Source: Branchiostoma floridae (lineage: Eukaryota; Chordata; Leptocardii; Amphioxiformes; Branchiostomatidae). Taken from it: a DNA stretch of 64,000 nucleotides. The position numbers and the translations under genes are program-made. Under the pieces are notes generated by a model. It saw nothing but the letters and a program-made list of their open reading frames with translations, had not been told where the DNA came from and searched no databases. The DNA is taken from contig NC_049987.1 in NCBI RefSeq assembly GCF_000003815.2, positions 15,481,434-15,545,433 of the forward strand. The letters are read 5' to 3'. Positions 30,880 to 43,887 of the stretch are shown here, piece after piece (within the stretch, counting starts at the first letter, position 1; the number at the start of each line of letters is the position of its first letter).

Positions 30880-31035
30880 AGAGGGAAGGAAAACAAGAGA
30901 GAGAAGGAGAGAGAGAGGGGAGGGAGAGAGAGAAATAGATCATCGAAGGTACAGGAAAAGACAGAATGAAAGAAGGTAGGAGAGGGAGAAAGGGAACATG
31001 GGTGACATGGAAGGGTAAAAAGAGAGAGAGAATTA
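30880..31035. repeat. Purine-rich GA low-complexity tract
   Basis: GAGAGA-rich, the diverged partner of 24836-25005. Confidence 0.8.
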
Positions 31036-31480
31036 CATGCGTTGGATACATCTTCAAGGCAATTAACACCAGACGTGACGACCTGTTATATTGTATTTTG
31101 CTGTTATTTTGTAAGAATATCTCTATGTAAAGTACTTAGCTTTTATTTGCCCATTCTCTATGGTTTATTGTTATGCTTTTAACTGTGCTGAAGGTGTGGG
31201 TCCTGTAAAGGACGTTTAAATCATCCTGTTGCCCACACCTTGCAGAACTTTTTCTGTAAAGTGTAATAAATAAATAAAACGTATTGTTTTCACTGAGGCT
31301 GTGACAGAACCCTGACCAAAAAATATATCCACGACAGGTTTCGGGGTCACAATACAGCCGAAATTTGTAAAATATATGCACGACTTCCTTTTATGCACGC
31401 GGGCGGAGGGTGTTCCCCATGTGTAGGTTACGGCGTCTAGTTGTTACCACGTCCCGGATTCATTCAGAGCACAGCTTAAA

Positions 31481-31640
31481 TTCAAACAGGGGTCAGTCCG
31501 GGCCCCCAATACTCCGGGAGTCGCAAGGTGTCCCACGGGGCCACGCAGGGGTCACGCCTGAAAGTTAAGAAAACAAAACAGTCCGTGAACTTCCCGACAG
31601 GGCCCCCTTTTCCTTTTACCATACAGCCGAAGTGGGGTAA
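31481..31640. repeat. GC-rich interspersed repeat, copy 1
   Basis: Contains CAAGGTGTCCCACGGGGCCA, ACGCAGGGGTCACGCC and GACAGGGCCCCCTTTT. The same blocks recur at 60740-60890 and, more diverged, at 39640-39750, so this is an interspersed repeat of the genome. Confidence 0.7.
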
Positions 31641-31698
31641 CACATAACTCAAGTTTGTCAAGCTGCAAGCTGGCTTTTACTTTACGGGCGTGGTTACA

Positions 31699-31844
31699 TA
31701 ATCTCCAAGCAGATCTTACGGTGGCATAAGATAGTATCATAAAGCTGGGGAAGGGGTTTAGCCGGCAGAGGGGTTTTATTCCACCTCCAAGCCGGCTTAA
31801 CTCCTTCTTCAGCTTATGATACTATCTTATGACACCGCAAGATT
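31699..31844. mobile_element. Foldback MITE, copy 2 (right end diverged)
   Basis: Left arm TAATCTCCAAGCAGATCTTA and GGTGGCATAAGATAGTATCA. The right arm (TGATACTATCTTATGACACC) stops matching after CGCAAGATT. Confidence 0.85.
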
Positions 31845-31859
31845 GTCGTACGACCGCTA

Positions 31860-33826
31860 ACTTAAGGCATTTTGGAGGACGAAAATGTACGTCTCCTGCA
31901 AAGTTCAACTGTCTTGGTACACAAAATGCTGAAGCTGTTTTGGCTCCATGTCGGTGGTTGGTTCCGTCATACCCCTGTCACATTATCCACGATCTTCGGA
32001 CGTATCGATGGAAGGTCGGCCATATTTAAGATCGACAGAGGGTTACGTGTATTTTTCACCTGAAAACAGTCCTTGTCACATATAAGCCATACTTTGTACC
32101 TTGTACAATTGTTATGCAATAAAGGTATTATCATAAGCGAGGCTCGGGCGATTGACGCAGACTCGTCGTCCGATCGATTTTCGCTCAATGTGATAGGGGT
32201 ATCACGGTCTGCTTAAAAATCCTATGGCATCATATTAAAATCGTGCGACAATCGCACGACTTATGTGACCGCGACCTTAGGGGTTCACTGCGGTAGTTTA
32301 CCATATCTATCGGATTTACTTTGTAAACAAAACCAATGAAACATGGTAGCAATCACAGCAATTATCAATGTCTCTTTTAAATTTGTTTTGATATAAAGCA
32401 AGAAAGGAGGCTTTATTTATTTTGATGTTATATCATTTTATATGATTTTTGGGCACTACAATGATGAATTATTTTGTAACAAGTTACTATTGCGTAACGG
32501 ATCCATGTTGAGGTTCCCACAGTGCCCATTGTGATACTCAAAGACATTTCAACTGTGCAAAAACCACCAGTAATCATCTTACACAAGTTGATAAATGAGT
32601 TATGTGTGAGATCTGAGAGCCGCCGTCAGCCCTCCTCACCCCATTTACCTACTTGTTAAGGATAATTGCTGGCCACTTCTGCAAAGCTGTAATTAAGTTG
32701 TAGTGAAGTGTATGATATCCGTGGGAATCAACTCAAGATCACTCAAGAACAGGCACCGTGGGAACCACATCATGGATTCTTCATACCCCTTTCCACTAGG
32801 ATGGCGCTCTCATCGCGCTCTCTCTGCGACCTCAAATTTGACATACCGCTCAACGAATTGTATAGAAAAGAAACACGTTGTGTGTTTTGTCGTCTTCTCA
32901 GTCACACTATTACATTTGTATGATATACCCAGTATGAAAGCGAAGGTTACACATATCCTATTTAGGTCGCAGTGAGAGCGCAGCGCTATCGTTGTCTAGT
33001 GGAGAGGGGACTTACATAACAGTAATGACATTTTGCTTACCTCTTGGTTTTGTCAAGCACAGAGTAAAATTTGGGCAGCCTTTAGTCTTTACCTAAGTAA
33101 AAGATTTTGCAATTCCAAAATTATTGAAAAGTCACCAGCTAGAAATTCGTGAAGGCATTCAGGTAGCTCCACTAACATATTATAGGCAGCAATTAATTTA
33201 GAACGATCAAAAAGGTAAGACGAAGGGCACTAAAAAGACATAATACACGTAATACACACAAGGAAAAAAACCCAAAGGAGTTTCAGAATATGTGAGATAC
33301 TTCGATGTATCATGACATTAACAAAGGTTGAGATGATAAGGGTTAGATTGGCCTATTTACATATTACCCATTCGTGATTATAATCACCATTCTAGCTAAT
33401 TTTTCATAAAAGATAATAACCCAGGTTTACCAACTGAAATGCACAGCAGGATTTACAACTGAATTGTCGCAGATGAGGTGAACTGAAAATAAAAGGTTGA
33501 TTTTTTAATCTTTTCTTCGATGTGTTTATTTCTTTGATAAAATCAAATATCATATGAGAAGAATTGTGCGGGGAATTCGAGAAACATCAGTGTAAAATCG
33601 GGCACTGTGTTACTCTTCTGTTGATATGCTGATCTTGATCTACTTATGAACAATTGTTCATTTAGATCATTCTTAACATTTCTGCTAGATGGTTTCCATG
33701 TCCTTGCTTTGTTGAATAAAAAAAGAATGAATAATATGATAAAAAAAAGTAACTAAGCCCCCTATGCCTGATGAAAAAAATTTGCCGAACAAGCAAATCC
33801 ACGAAAAGAGTCAAACGCTTCAGATT
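31860..33826. other. No recognisable gene
   Basis: About 2 kb with only overlapping short ORFs (longest 90 codons at 32703-32975) that carry no motif or splice support. AT-rich from 33030. Confidence 0.4.
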
Positions 33827-33832
33827 TTGCAG

Positions 33833-34136
33833 ATGACAAATCATGAAAAGCCTGTGTGTAACCGGTCACTTCCAGGCCATTAAATTTTCGACACGGTGTC
33901 AGTTTGCTACACTAACAAAGACAGTATGTACGTGAAGTTCACGTACATACTGTCTTTGTTAGTGGTCGTGAAGGATCATCATAGTAGGTGAAGGATCATC
34001 AAATAACCCATGTGAAGGGTTTGATGATCCTTCACCTACTACATACTGTGTTTGTTAGTGTAGCAACCTGACACCGTGTCGGAAATTTAATGGCGCGGAA
34101 GTGATCGGTTACACACAGGCTTTTCATGATTTGTCA
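33833..34136. mobile_element. Large foldback with two internal palindromes
   Basis: The left arm (33833-33932) is complementary to the right arm (about 34041-34136) over about 95 bases, including AAAAGCCTGTGTGTAACCGG, GACACGGTGTCAG and CACTAACAAAGACAGTA. Inside are a perfect palindrome with 26 bp arms and a 1 nt loop (33911-33963) and a second hairpin with 20 bp arms on GTAGGTGAAGGATCATCAAA (about 33986-34042). The right arm is the start of the tandem array that follows. Confidence 0.85.
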
Positions 34137-37100
34137 ACTGCAAAATCTTTAATTGAGGTAATGGAGGATGCCTAGTACATTCTGTACTTGACAAACGCAC
34201 GAAGAAAGCAACAGCCCTTCTTTAGCATCAGGAGACCAAGACCTGTCCCTGCTGATGAGGGTTAATTGATAAGCATGTTTATCATATGTATATTTGTTCT
34301 AATTTTCTTCATTGAAAAGTCAATAAGAAAGGTCATTGACATTGCTATCTTTATGCTTTATTGTCTTTGTTAGTGTAGCTACCTGACACCGTGTCGAAAA
34401 TGTAATGGCGTGGAAGTGATCGGTTACGCACAGGCTTTTCATGATTTGTCATCTGCAAAATCTTTGAGGTTTTTGACCTTTTTTCAATTGAGGTAATGGA
34501 AGATGCCTAGCAGACTCTGTACTTGACAAACGCACGAAGAAAGCAAAAGCCATTAATTATTTAGCATCAGGAGACCAAGACCTGTTCCTGCTGATGAAGG
34601 TTAATTGATAAGCATGCTTATCATATGTATATTTGTTCTAATTTTCTTCATTAAAAAGTCAATAAGAAAGGTCATTGACATTGCTATTAATCTTGTCATT
34701 AGTATACTCTAACGTAACGTACAGTTTTACGTAACGTGTGGTTCCCACGGTACATACTAATATCCATGACCTGATTCCTACGGTCATTGACATTGTTACT
34801 TAAGGACAAAGAGATGGTTGGTATACATTAGAGATACATATCATAATTAATATTTTGATATGCTTAGATACGAGCAAAAAGGTGCTGCTGTACTTTTTGT
34901 CTGTAATACTGATCTGATGATCATGTGTCAGCTTTTTGATGTTTGTATGATGTGTTTAATGTTCTTATGATTAGGTTTGTGTAAGCCTAATGTTGTACAG
35001 GTAAACATTGCAAGTTCTGATGTTTTTGTGAGTTTGTTAGCGCTAAGATAGTGGCGTCAGTATATCTGATGTGTTTTTATTTTTTATTTCTCGTGTTGCA
35101 TTTTTAAATCTGATTTTGTTGCAAATGGGTATGTTTGAGTAATATTTATGTCAATTTGTGATGTTTTAAATTGGAACCAGGAAAGGAAAACCCCACACAG
35201 AAATCCAGTGGGGGGGGGGGGTGGTAAAACACCCCTGTTAAAAAGTCCTAGGGAGCAAACCCTGGCCAAAAAGACCAGTTGGAATGGCCCCTGCAACAAT
35301 ATGTGAATGTGTTATAGTATATAGTATTGCATATACCTAGATGATTGAGTAAAGGTAGGGTAAAGAGATGCTAGTGTGAGTATTCTATAATAATTTTTTT
35401 TTTTAAATTAGTTGTGTATATTTAGTAGTTAATCTATGGTGATACAAGTGAATAGGTGATTATCTTGGAATATTCTGTAATTTATGACTTGTGAATAAAA
35501 TGTGAAAAATATGCTTTTAATACATTAATCAAATTATCATGTTGTTAATTAGATACAAAATTTCTTATTTATCTCTCACCCATCCGAATTTGATTTTTAG
35601 ATCGCCTTCCTGTACATTCCAGTTATGCTAAATAGCATTTACTCAAGCAAATTGATATAATTTTGGAAACGGCCAGACGTTTTAACTAGCATCCACTAGC
35701 TTTAGTCAGTGACACTGAAGTGATCTTGAAAAAAACTAGTCTTTTATACCCTAACTATGAATGAAAACAATTTTAGATGTCCGATAGGAAGTATTGTAAG
35801 ACAAAAAAAGTTAAGCTGAAGACAATTTGGATTCCAATAGAAAACAAAGGCATACTAACGTATACCAACGTATACCATTCCAGTTAGTTTACCGGCTGTT
35901 TTATGCATTCTAGCAAGTAGTGAGTAGTGATTGTCTTCAGCAAAGGGAATCTTAATATGTCGAACCAACCGTTGTCATTCCCAGCTATGTTAAGTTCTAT
36001 TAGGCATAAACATATCTCTGTAACATATATTCCAAAATTTCTTTGGGTTGATTTTCGATACACGTGCTCATGTCTCTTTTCAGCGCCCTTCACATAGGTT
36101 CTTTGATGATTTATGCTTTATTGTCTTTGTTAGTGTAGCTACCTGACACCGTGTCGAAAATGTAATGGCGTGGAAGTGATCGGTTACGCACAGGCTTTTC
36201 ATGATTTGTCATCTGCAAAATCTTTGAGGTTTTTGACCTTTTTTCAATTGAGGTAATGGAAGATGCCTAGCAGACTCTGTACTTGACAAACGCACGAAGA
36301 AAGCAAAAGCCATTAATTATTTAGCATCAGGAGACCAAGACCTGTTCCTGCTGATGAAGGTTAATTGATAAGCATGCTTATCATATGTATATTTGTTCTA
36401 ATTTTCTTCATTAAAAAGTCAATAAGAAAGGTCATTGACATTGCTATTAATCTTGTCATTAGTATACTCTAACGTAACGTACAGTTTTACGTAACGTGTG
36501 GTTCCCACGGTACATACTAATATCCATGAACTGATTCCTACGGTCATTGACATTGTTACTTAAGGACAAAGAGATGGTTGGTATACATTAGAGATACATA
36601 TCATAATTAATATTTTGATATGCTTAGATACGAGCAAAAAGGTGCTGCTGTACTTTTTGTCTGTAATACTGATCTGATGATCATGTGTCAGCTTTTTGAT
36701 GTTTGTATGATGTGTTTAATGTTCTTATGATTAGGTTTGTGTAAGCCTAATGTTGTACAGGTAAACATTGCAAGTTCTGATGTTTTTGTGAGTTTGTTAG
36801 TGCTAAGATAGTGGCATCAGTATATTTGATGTGTTTTTATTTTTTATTTCTCGTGTTGCATTTTTAAATCTGATTTTGTTGCAAATGGGTATGTTTGAGT
36901 AATATTTATGTCAATTTGTGATGTTTTAAATTGGAACCAGGAAAGGAAAACCCCACACAGAAATCCAGTGGGGGGGGGGGGTGGTAAAACACCCCTGTTA
37001 AAAAGTCCTAGGGAGCAAACCCTGGCCAAAAAGACCAGTTGGAATGGCCCCTGCAACAATATGTGAATGTGTTATAGTATATAGTATTGCATATACCTAG

Positions 37101-38404
37101 ATGATTGAGTAAAGGTAGGGTAAAGAGATGCTAGTGTGAGTATTCTATAATAATTCTTTTTTTTAAAATTAGTTGTGTATATTTAGTCATTAATCTATGG
37201 TGATACAAGTGAATAGGTGATTATCTTGGAATATTCTGTAATTTATGACTTGTGAATAAAATGTGAAAAATATGTTTTTAATACATTAATCAAATTATCA
37301 TGTTGTTAATTAGATACAAAATTTCTTATTTATCTCTCACCCATCCGAATTTGATTTTTAGATCGCCTTCCTGTACATTCCAGTTATGCTAAATAGCATT
37401 TACTCAAGCAAATTGATATAATTTTGGAAACGGCCAGACGTTTTAACTAGCATCCACTAGCTTTAGTCAGTGACACTGAAGTGATCTTGAAAAAAACTAG
37501 TCTTTTATACCCTAACTATGAATGAAAACAATTTTAGATGTCCGATAGGAAGTATTGTAAGACAAAAAAAGTTAAGCTGAAGACAATTTGGATTCCAATA
37601 GAAAACAAAGGCATACTAACGTATACCAACGTATACCATTCCAGTTAGTATACCGGCTGTTTTATGCATTCTAGCAAGTAGTGAGTAGTGATTGTCTTCA
37701 GCAAAGGGAATCTTAATATGTCGAACCAGCCGTTGTCATTCCCAGCTATGTTAAGTTCTATTAGGCATAAACATATCTCTGTAACATATATTCCAAAATT
37801 TCTTTGGGTTGATTTTTTGATACACGTGCTCATATCTCTTTTCAGCGCCCTTCACATAGGTTCTTTGATGATTTATTGTCTTTGTTAGTGTAGCTACCTG
37901 ACACCGTGTCGAAAATTTAATGGCGTGGAAGTGATCGGTTACGCACAGGCTTTTCATGATTTGTCATCTGCAAAATCGTTGAGCTTTTTGACCTTTTTTC
38001 AATTGAGGTAATGGAAGATGCCTAGCAGACTCTGTACTTGACAAACGCACGAAGAAAGCAAAAGCCATTAATTATTTAGCATCAGGAGACCAAGACATGT
38101 CCCTGCTGATGAAGGTTAATCGATAAGCATGCTTATCATGTGTAAATTTGTTCTGATTTTCTTCATTGAAAAGTCAATAAGAAAGGTCATTGACATTGCT
38201 ATCAATCTTAGTCATTAGTATACTCTGACGTAACGGATAGTTTTACGTAACGTGTGGTTCCCACGGTACATACTAATATCCATGACCTGATTCCTACGGT
38301 CATTGACATTGTTACTTAAGGACTAAGAGATGGTTGGTATACATTAGAGATACATTTCATAATTAATATTTAGATATGCTTAGATAAGAGCAAAAAGGTG
38401 CTGC
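34047..38404. repeat. Tandem array of an about 1.76 kb unit
   Basis: Unit starts (GTCTTTGTTAGTGTAGC) are at 34363, 36123 and 37878, giving full units of 1760 and 1755 bp that differ at few positions, and a third unit cut off at about 38404. Before them, 34047-34362 is a short copy that keeps the first about 280 bp and the last about 20 bp but lacks the middle. All units share a G-run (35210 and 36970). ORFs within units are identical between copies but have no coding features. The array begins at the arm of the foldback at 33833. Confidence 0.92.
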
Positions 38405-38920
38405 TGACTGAAATTTAAAAAAAAAACGTTGTCCACTTGCAGAATAAACGAGGGCGAGGTAGCAATTATTCTCTTATTTACTTTATGAGAAAGAAACCAT
38501 TGATAAACCCCATCTATTTGTTCTTCCATGAGGAAGACCAGCACAATTGCTCACTTTCAGCTATGTAGTGAGCACAAGAGCTTGTCACAATAATGTTGAC
38601 TTGAGAAGATGAGATGATGTTACATTTACAATGACCTGTAATAACCTGAGATGGTGACCTGAAGTAACCTGAAACTTTGGAGTGGCTGCAGGTCTTGTTA
38701 CGTGGTGACTTTTAGGTGAAACATCGTCAGGGATATACAGCAAAGGGCTACTGAGATGCTGTGATTGGTTATTTCTGATTAAAAAACTCAACACCTTAAT
38801 TCAAATTGACCAATCACGCCCAACGCCTATGTACATGTATTTGATTTATGATTTCATATCTACCTGAATAGCAGATCTGCATTGGTCAGACCTTTTCTGT
38901 AGCACGCCCCTTTCTTCTTA
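38405..38920. other. No gene; upstream flank of the MACPF gene
   Basis: AT-rich unique-looking DNA leading into a TATA-type promoter. A CCAATC occurs at 38810. Confidence 0.4.
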
Positions 38921-39030
38921 GATATATAAGTATTCTGTCTTTGCCGCACACACCTCAGACGTTTCGCCGCGGCTGGAAAGGTTCCTCGCTGTGACACGCA
39001 TCGTGCTGGAACACAAGTTGTAAACAGCAG
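38921..39030 (+). promoter_or_regulatory. TATA promoter and non-coding first exon, probably of the MACPF gene
   Basis: ATATATAAG at 38922-38930 is followed about 25-30 bases later by a probable start (CACACACCTCAGACG). The short exon ends at 39030 with AACAGCAG before GTAAGCAC, a strong donor. No ATG frame in it continues usefully, so it is taken as 5' UTR. The first downstream acceptor joined to an ATG on this strand is at 44647. The pairing is inferred from order and strand alone. Confidence 0.5.
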
Positions 39031-39639
39031 GTAAGCACAAAATGCTGCAGCGAAAAAGTCAGTCGTCTTCTTTACTTGATTTCTACAATTATAGTTTCAA
39101 TCACTTGCTGGCACTGTTTCGTTAATTTCTTTCCATGTGCAAGTAGTCATTCCCGTCCAGAATTTGTAGAGCTGATGTACCCCTCTTTACTTTGTGACGG
39201 AGGATAACCTCCGACGGCATAGTATTGTAGTTGTCAGATGTGACGGGTGTTCGCATCTGTATCTCTATGTTCCCTTTGCCGCATTTGTATGTAGATTGGC
39301 ACGTCGTCTACATGTACCTGACGTTTTTTTTTTCGAGGTAGCTGTTTTTATAATCGACGAAACACGCGTCACATCCCAGCATGGAAATCGTTAATACTTG
39401 TTTTGATTTAAGATCGAGCTGAATGAATAGAATTTTTCAATTTTGTGCCATGTTACTGGTGGAATCAGGAGAGTTTAGCAATGGCCGGATTGCTTGTCCT
39501 GATCTGATAAGATTTGGACAACGTCAGTCAGTCAGTCAGTCATAGTCATACGGTGTATTACATGTAAACAGCACAGTTGGGGTTAGACCGCCCCGTTGGC
39601 ATACCCTTCCTTTTAGCTGAATACAAGACGGGGATGCGC

Positions 39640-39750
39640 CAGGTCTCCCGTCCGGGTGAATGATGTACGGATGGAGGCACGCCCGACTTGAATACCCCGG
39701 GAGCCGCAAGGGGCCGTGTTAAAAGGCCCGGCGGGGCCCCTTTCCCCATC
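39640..39750. repeat. GC-rich interspersed repeat, diverged copy
   Basis: Shares AATACCCCGGGAGCCGCAAG and CGGGGCCCC blocks with 31481-31640 and 60740-60890. Confidence 0.55.
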
Positions 39751-39839
39751 TGGGACGTACACCTGATTCGGGATCTACCGTACAATACTCAATAGTGAAA
39801 TAAAGCGAGAAAACGCACATTTTAGTGCGCCATGAAGTT

Positions 39840-40235
39840 TCTGCCGTCTTGTGTTCGATGAGACATAAGTATAGCATAATAAAGTTCACAATCCAGAGGT
39901 TTTGTGTTTGAATCCGTTGATGTGCCATCAATTTTGTGCCCTTTGGGAAAGACACTTAATACGACTTTCCTCACCTCACTCAGGTGAAAATGAGTACCTA
40001 GCTATGGTTAGGGCAGTCCCTCGGATAGATGTTAAATGGTGGTTCCGTGCTTGCGGAGAGCCACACATCGAGCACGTTGAAGAACCCACCACAGTTATCA
40101 AAAAGAGTAGGGGACCTTCCCGGTGTGAGTGGATCAAATAAATCTGTCCGGATATGCAGCTTGTACTGTTCAGTACAAACCTGGTGTGTTACGCCTTAAG
40201 GCGGTTTACCGGGTAACGCAAAACAAACAAAAATT
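39840..40235 (+). mobile_element. SINE-like repeat, copy 1
   Basis: Contains GTTTGAATCCGTTGATGTG (resembling a tRNA-type B box, GTTCGAATCC), GGGAAAGACACTTAATACGA, CTTTCCTCACCTCACTCAGG and GAAAATGAGTACCTAG, blocks widespread in invertebrate SINEs. It ends in an A-rich segment near 40220. Boundaries are approximate. Confidence 0.6.
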
Positions 40236-40289
40236 CTAAAACCTTGCCACCCTCAGTCGATAAACAGATACGACCAAGTAGCGTCGTGT

Positions 40290-40471
40290 GTGGCGTAAAT
40301 GGGAATGATTTCAACTCGGAATCTAGTGGTCCGGAGTTTGATACTCGTCGTGCCCCCGACGTTGTACCCATGGGAAACGTACTTAACACGACCTCCCTCA
40401 CTACACCCATGTGAAACATGGACACCTGACGTCGGCCGGGGAGGTTAAAGAAAAGTTGACCTTCTGTAGGT
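40290..40471 (+). mobile_element. SINE-like repeat, copy 2, cut by the assembly gap
   Basis: CTAGTGGTCCGGAGTTTGAT, GGGAAACGTACTTAACACGA and CCTCCCTCACTACACCCATG correspond to copy 1. The right part runs into the Ns. Confidence 0.55.
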
Positions 40472-40571
40472 NNNNNNNNNNNNNNNNNNNNNNNNNNNNN
40501 NNNNNNNNNNNNNNNNNNNNNNNNNNNNNNNNNNNNNNNNNNNNNNNNNNNNNNNNNNNNNNNNNNNNNNN
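40472..40571. other. Assembly gap of 100 N
   Basis: Exactly 100 Ns, the usual size for a gap of unknown length. Confidence 1.
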
Positions 40572-41134
40572 ACTGTTAATGACCAACTTAACTGCATTGC
40601 CACACTATCCTCGTCTGTCCGACAACAGAATATAAAAAAAGATACGACCTACCGTCGATGGCTATTAGACATATGATTAAACACGTCAGTCACCTTCGGC
40701 GAAATTCTTTGTCTCTTTCGAGGTCCCAATCCCAGACTAAAGATAAGGCATTATGATAGAAAATCACCTTGTTGATGTTGTTAGATACTTAGAGTCCATC
40801 AAAGTTACCTTTCTGCGGCACTCCATGTCTTTTTAACAATTTGAATGAAATCTAGCCTATATGACCCTCTATGACTTGTAATACCATCTGGTTGTTCGAC
40901 CAGTTTTGTTCACAGTTGATTTGATTTGATTTATTCGACAATAACAGCATTACCGATAAAGGTAACTTTAAGTTAGCATTGATTAAAATCCCCCATTTGC
41001 CCTGATATCTGATCACGTGCACGTTGTGTTGTCGTATTTATGGTTCAAGTAATTTGATGTATATGTCTTAACACCTAGCTTTAGAATCCCAGCTTTTGGA
41101 TATGCATTGAAATGTCCAAATGTGAACTCTCACC

Positions 41135-42348
41135 CAGTAACCCTTCCGCTGCGTACCACCCCGATCGGGTTAAGGCCGCCACGATCGTGGTTCCCCCGAG
41201 GCAAGCCCGATCGTGCCCCCAATAAGGGGAGGAGCTACCAAATCTGCCTCCATAGACTTTCTGTACAAAAACTTACTTACTTACTCCGGCGAGCTCGCTC
41301 GAAGTCTCCACATAACCAGTTTCCTCCACCCCTCTTTGTCATCCATCGCTGCGGGAAGTTGTTGCAGGTCCAGACCGGTGTCTTCTGCAAGCTGCTTAGT
41401 GTATGACTTACGCGGTCTTCCCCTGCCCCTGTTTCCGTGGTTCGGATTCCACAGTAACAGTTTGTGCACTACTTCATCCTTTTTCCTCCAGCAGTGGCCT
41501 GCAAAACGCAGTCTCCTTTGCCGAATAGTTTCGGCTATCGGCGGTATATCCTTGTAAAGGACTTTATTTGAAATTCTTTGTCTCCATGAGATGTTTAGGA
41601 CAGTTCTCAGCATTCTCGTATATGTGCCGTTGAGTCTTCTCTCTAGGGCTTTTGTCAGAGTCCAACATTCTGACCCATAGAGGAGAATTGACTCTACTGC
41701 TGCTCTAAAGAAACTGATTTTAGTTGTTGGATTTAAATCGGTTTTCCATATAACTGACATTTTACTCATGGCTCCCCAAGCTAGAGCAATTCTGACATCC
41801 ACATCTTTACTAGATTTTCTTATCCATGAACCCAGGTACTTGAAGTCTTTCACACAGGCAAGTGCCTGACCTTTTGTTGAGATCAGGGTTCCTTCAGGTT
41901 GATTAAACACCATATACTCAGTTTTTGTATCGTTGGCATGCAGGCCAACAATTTTGGAGGCATTTTCAACCTTGTGCAACAATGACTGTGCTTCTAGTAC
42001 TATGTTCGAAGTAAGGGCTATATCATCTGCAAAGTCTGTGTCAGCTAGTAACTCAGCTGGGTGTCTACTGCTCTTTCTTGGTTTAAGTACAAAACCCGTG
42101 AGCTCAGGTTGCTCTGTGGCCTGTCTCATTGCATAATCCAGAGCCACTATAAAAAGGAAGGGAGCTAAGGTATCACCTTGTAGGACACCAGCGGTTATTT
42201 GGAAAAACTCTGTTTCACCGTCTGGTGAGAGCACTTTAGCTTTTGTATCTACATAAAGAATATTTATAGCCTCAACGATTATGTCTGGTATACCATACCC
42301 TCTCAAAATTTCCATTAGTACAAAAACACACAGAAAAAATGGCTTCAA
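41135..42348 (-). mobile_element. 5'-truncated LINE: reverse transcriptase C-terminal half (RTE-like)
   Basis: The minus-strand ORF 42348-41281 (355 codons) is open throughout. After about 12 unrelated codons it reads LMEILRGYGIPDIIVEAI, then the RT core GVLQGDTLAPFLFIVALDYA, the catalytic ADTDFADDIALTSN, KTEYMVFNQP, FKYLGSW and the thumb/connection region LLYGSECWTLTK, LRFAGHCWRKKDEVV and GRGRPRKSYTKQLAEDTG. The endonuclease and first part of RT are missing, so it is a dead 5'-truncated insertion. It ends at a stop embedded in GTAAGTAAGTAAG, a short-repeat tail as seen in RTE-type LINEs. The clade is inferred from motif style. Confidence 0.85.
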
Positions 42349-42860
42349 AACTCACTTACAAGTATTTCCATCTCCAAAAGCTACTTCCCACTGAATAGCT
42401 AAATATGTCTAATTTCCCTTTGTGGAAAAAGCCCGGCTTAGACTCCGGCATTTTCTCCAGCTATCAGCTGATAAAACCAAAACAACACTGGCCTCTGAAC
42501 TCCATCTTGTAGATAGGTCCCAGAACCGTCGAAATGTAACACCGCTTAGGTCAACTAAGGTGACTAATTTCTGTCCAGATTTGAAAAGTAAACACTCCGT
42601 TTATCCTACTGGCAGAAAACTGGCCAAGTATGACTACAACTGGCTTCAGGAAAAAATATCAAAGATAATATAAGAAATGACCAGATATTTGGTATGTTAA
42701 TAGTACAATGTGTAAATATCCCCGGACATCTTTTATGTCTTTCGATAGGTCTTTTACATCATTGTTTGGACATTTTACGACCACATTTGGGCTCCTAGTT
42801 TTTAAACCAAATGCCTTTACATTTTGTATGAAATACCTAGAACAAGAGTTCGGCGACCTC
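42349..42860. other. No gene seen
   Basis: Intronic DNA of the putative MACPF transcript. ORFs on both strands have no motif. Confidence 0.4.
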
Positions 42861-43887
42861 ATACCTCCATGAAATATTTAGAGCTTTTGTAAATTTTCTG
42901 CAAATGACTTACAAATATACATGATTTATGCATGATAATGTCATTGTTGTCTAACTTACACATGTCACAAGTATAGAATTCCCATCACTAATCATCGGTT
43001 TTGCAATTGTTGCATTTATCATGCAAATCAGTTCCTAATTAGCATATTTGGTGTCTGTTTATGTGCCACCTATCATAATTTACATGTGTTACATTTATTG
43101 AAGTCAAGTTATTGAAATAATGGAATTATACATTTTCCTCATTAATTCTGCAAATAATGTCCTCATTTGCATAGCATATATATCATTATGAACATCTTTG
43201 CCTCAGCTACCTGCATGCCTACAATGATGGCAACCCATCCTTTCTGCAGTTATCTTCTTTGAAATGTCTTGACAAAAATGACCCTGCGGTTCCAAAATGA
43301 AATGTTAGAGAGCTAAAACTTAGCCCACTATGTCATGACGCTTAAAGCTGTCTACCGCTAAAATTTCAATACCATATCATGTCCGGGACAAGAGATTGAA
43401 AAGAACTGCTATGATAGAATTTTCTCATAAATTATGCACATGTACTCTAATTTTGCATAAAAATTTTTTTATTTCATTTTGTACAACATTGTCTAAGGTA
43501 CCTACATAACAAAAATCATGAAAATTCGTCGTTCCTTTCTTGAGTTATCCACTTCAGAATTTTTTGACAAAAATGCCCCTGCTATCCCAAACCTAGTCGC
43601 TAGGGGGCCCAAACTTATGTCACTTCTTCCTGAGCCTAAGAGCCAACACCCAAGAAACGTGACCATAGCTTGTTCGGAACTTGAGATAGCAAAACCGGAA
43701 GTTGCATTGCAATACGGAGGGAAGCCACTAGGGGGCCCAAAATCTAATCATTTCCAAGTTTCGTCACACCAACACAACAAGTATGAAACCAATCCACTCA
43801 GCCGTTCTTGAGTTATCTTCGTGACAGACACACAGGCACACAAACGCTACTGAAAATATAACCCCCATGACATTTCATGGAGGTAAT
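42861..43887. mobile_element. Non-autonomous DNA element, about 1.03 kb, copy 1
   Basis: Begins ACCTCCATGAAAT and ends ATTTCATGGAGGT, so the termini are inverted repeats. The right end adds a local hairpin (CATGACATTTCATG). Internal blocks (GCATATTTGG, CCACCTATCATAATT, TCTTTGCCTCAGCTACCTGC, TTGACAAAAATGCCCCTGC, CTAGGGGGCCCAAA) recur in 48400-49643. The ORF at 43518-43811 is frame-broken in the other copy. Confidence 0.8.

Noticed and set aside
35084-37059. Identical minus-strand 71-codon ORFs at 35084-35299 and 36844-37059
   Set aside because: They are identical only because they lie in the tandem array, run through a G-homopolymer and have no coding bias or motif.
39840-40235. tRNA-like B-box sequence
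   Set aside because: No cloverleaf or A box could be formed around it; it fits a SINE-like repeat better.
40401-40635. ORFs on both strands crossing 40472-40571
   Set aside because: Artefacts of the 100 N gap.
43518-43811. 97-codon ORF
   Set aside because: Lies inside a non-autonomous DNA element. The matching stretch at 49253 is out of frame.
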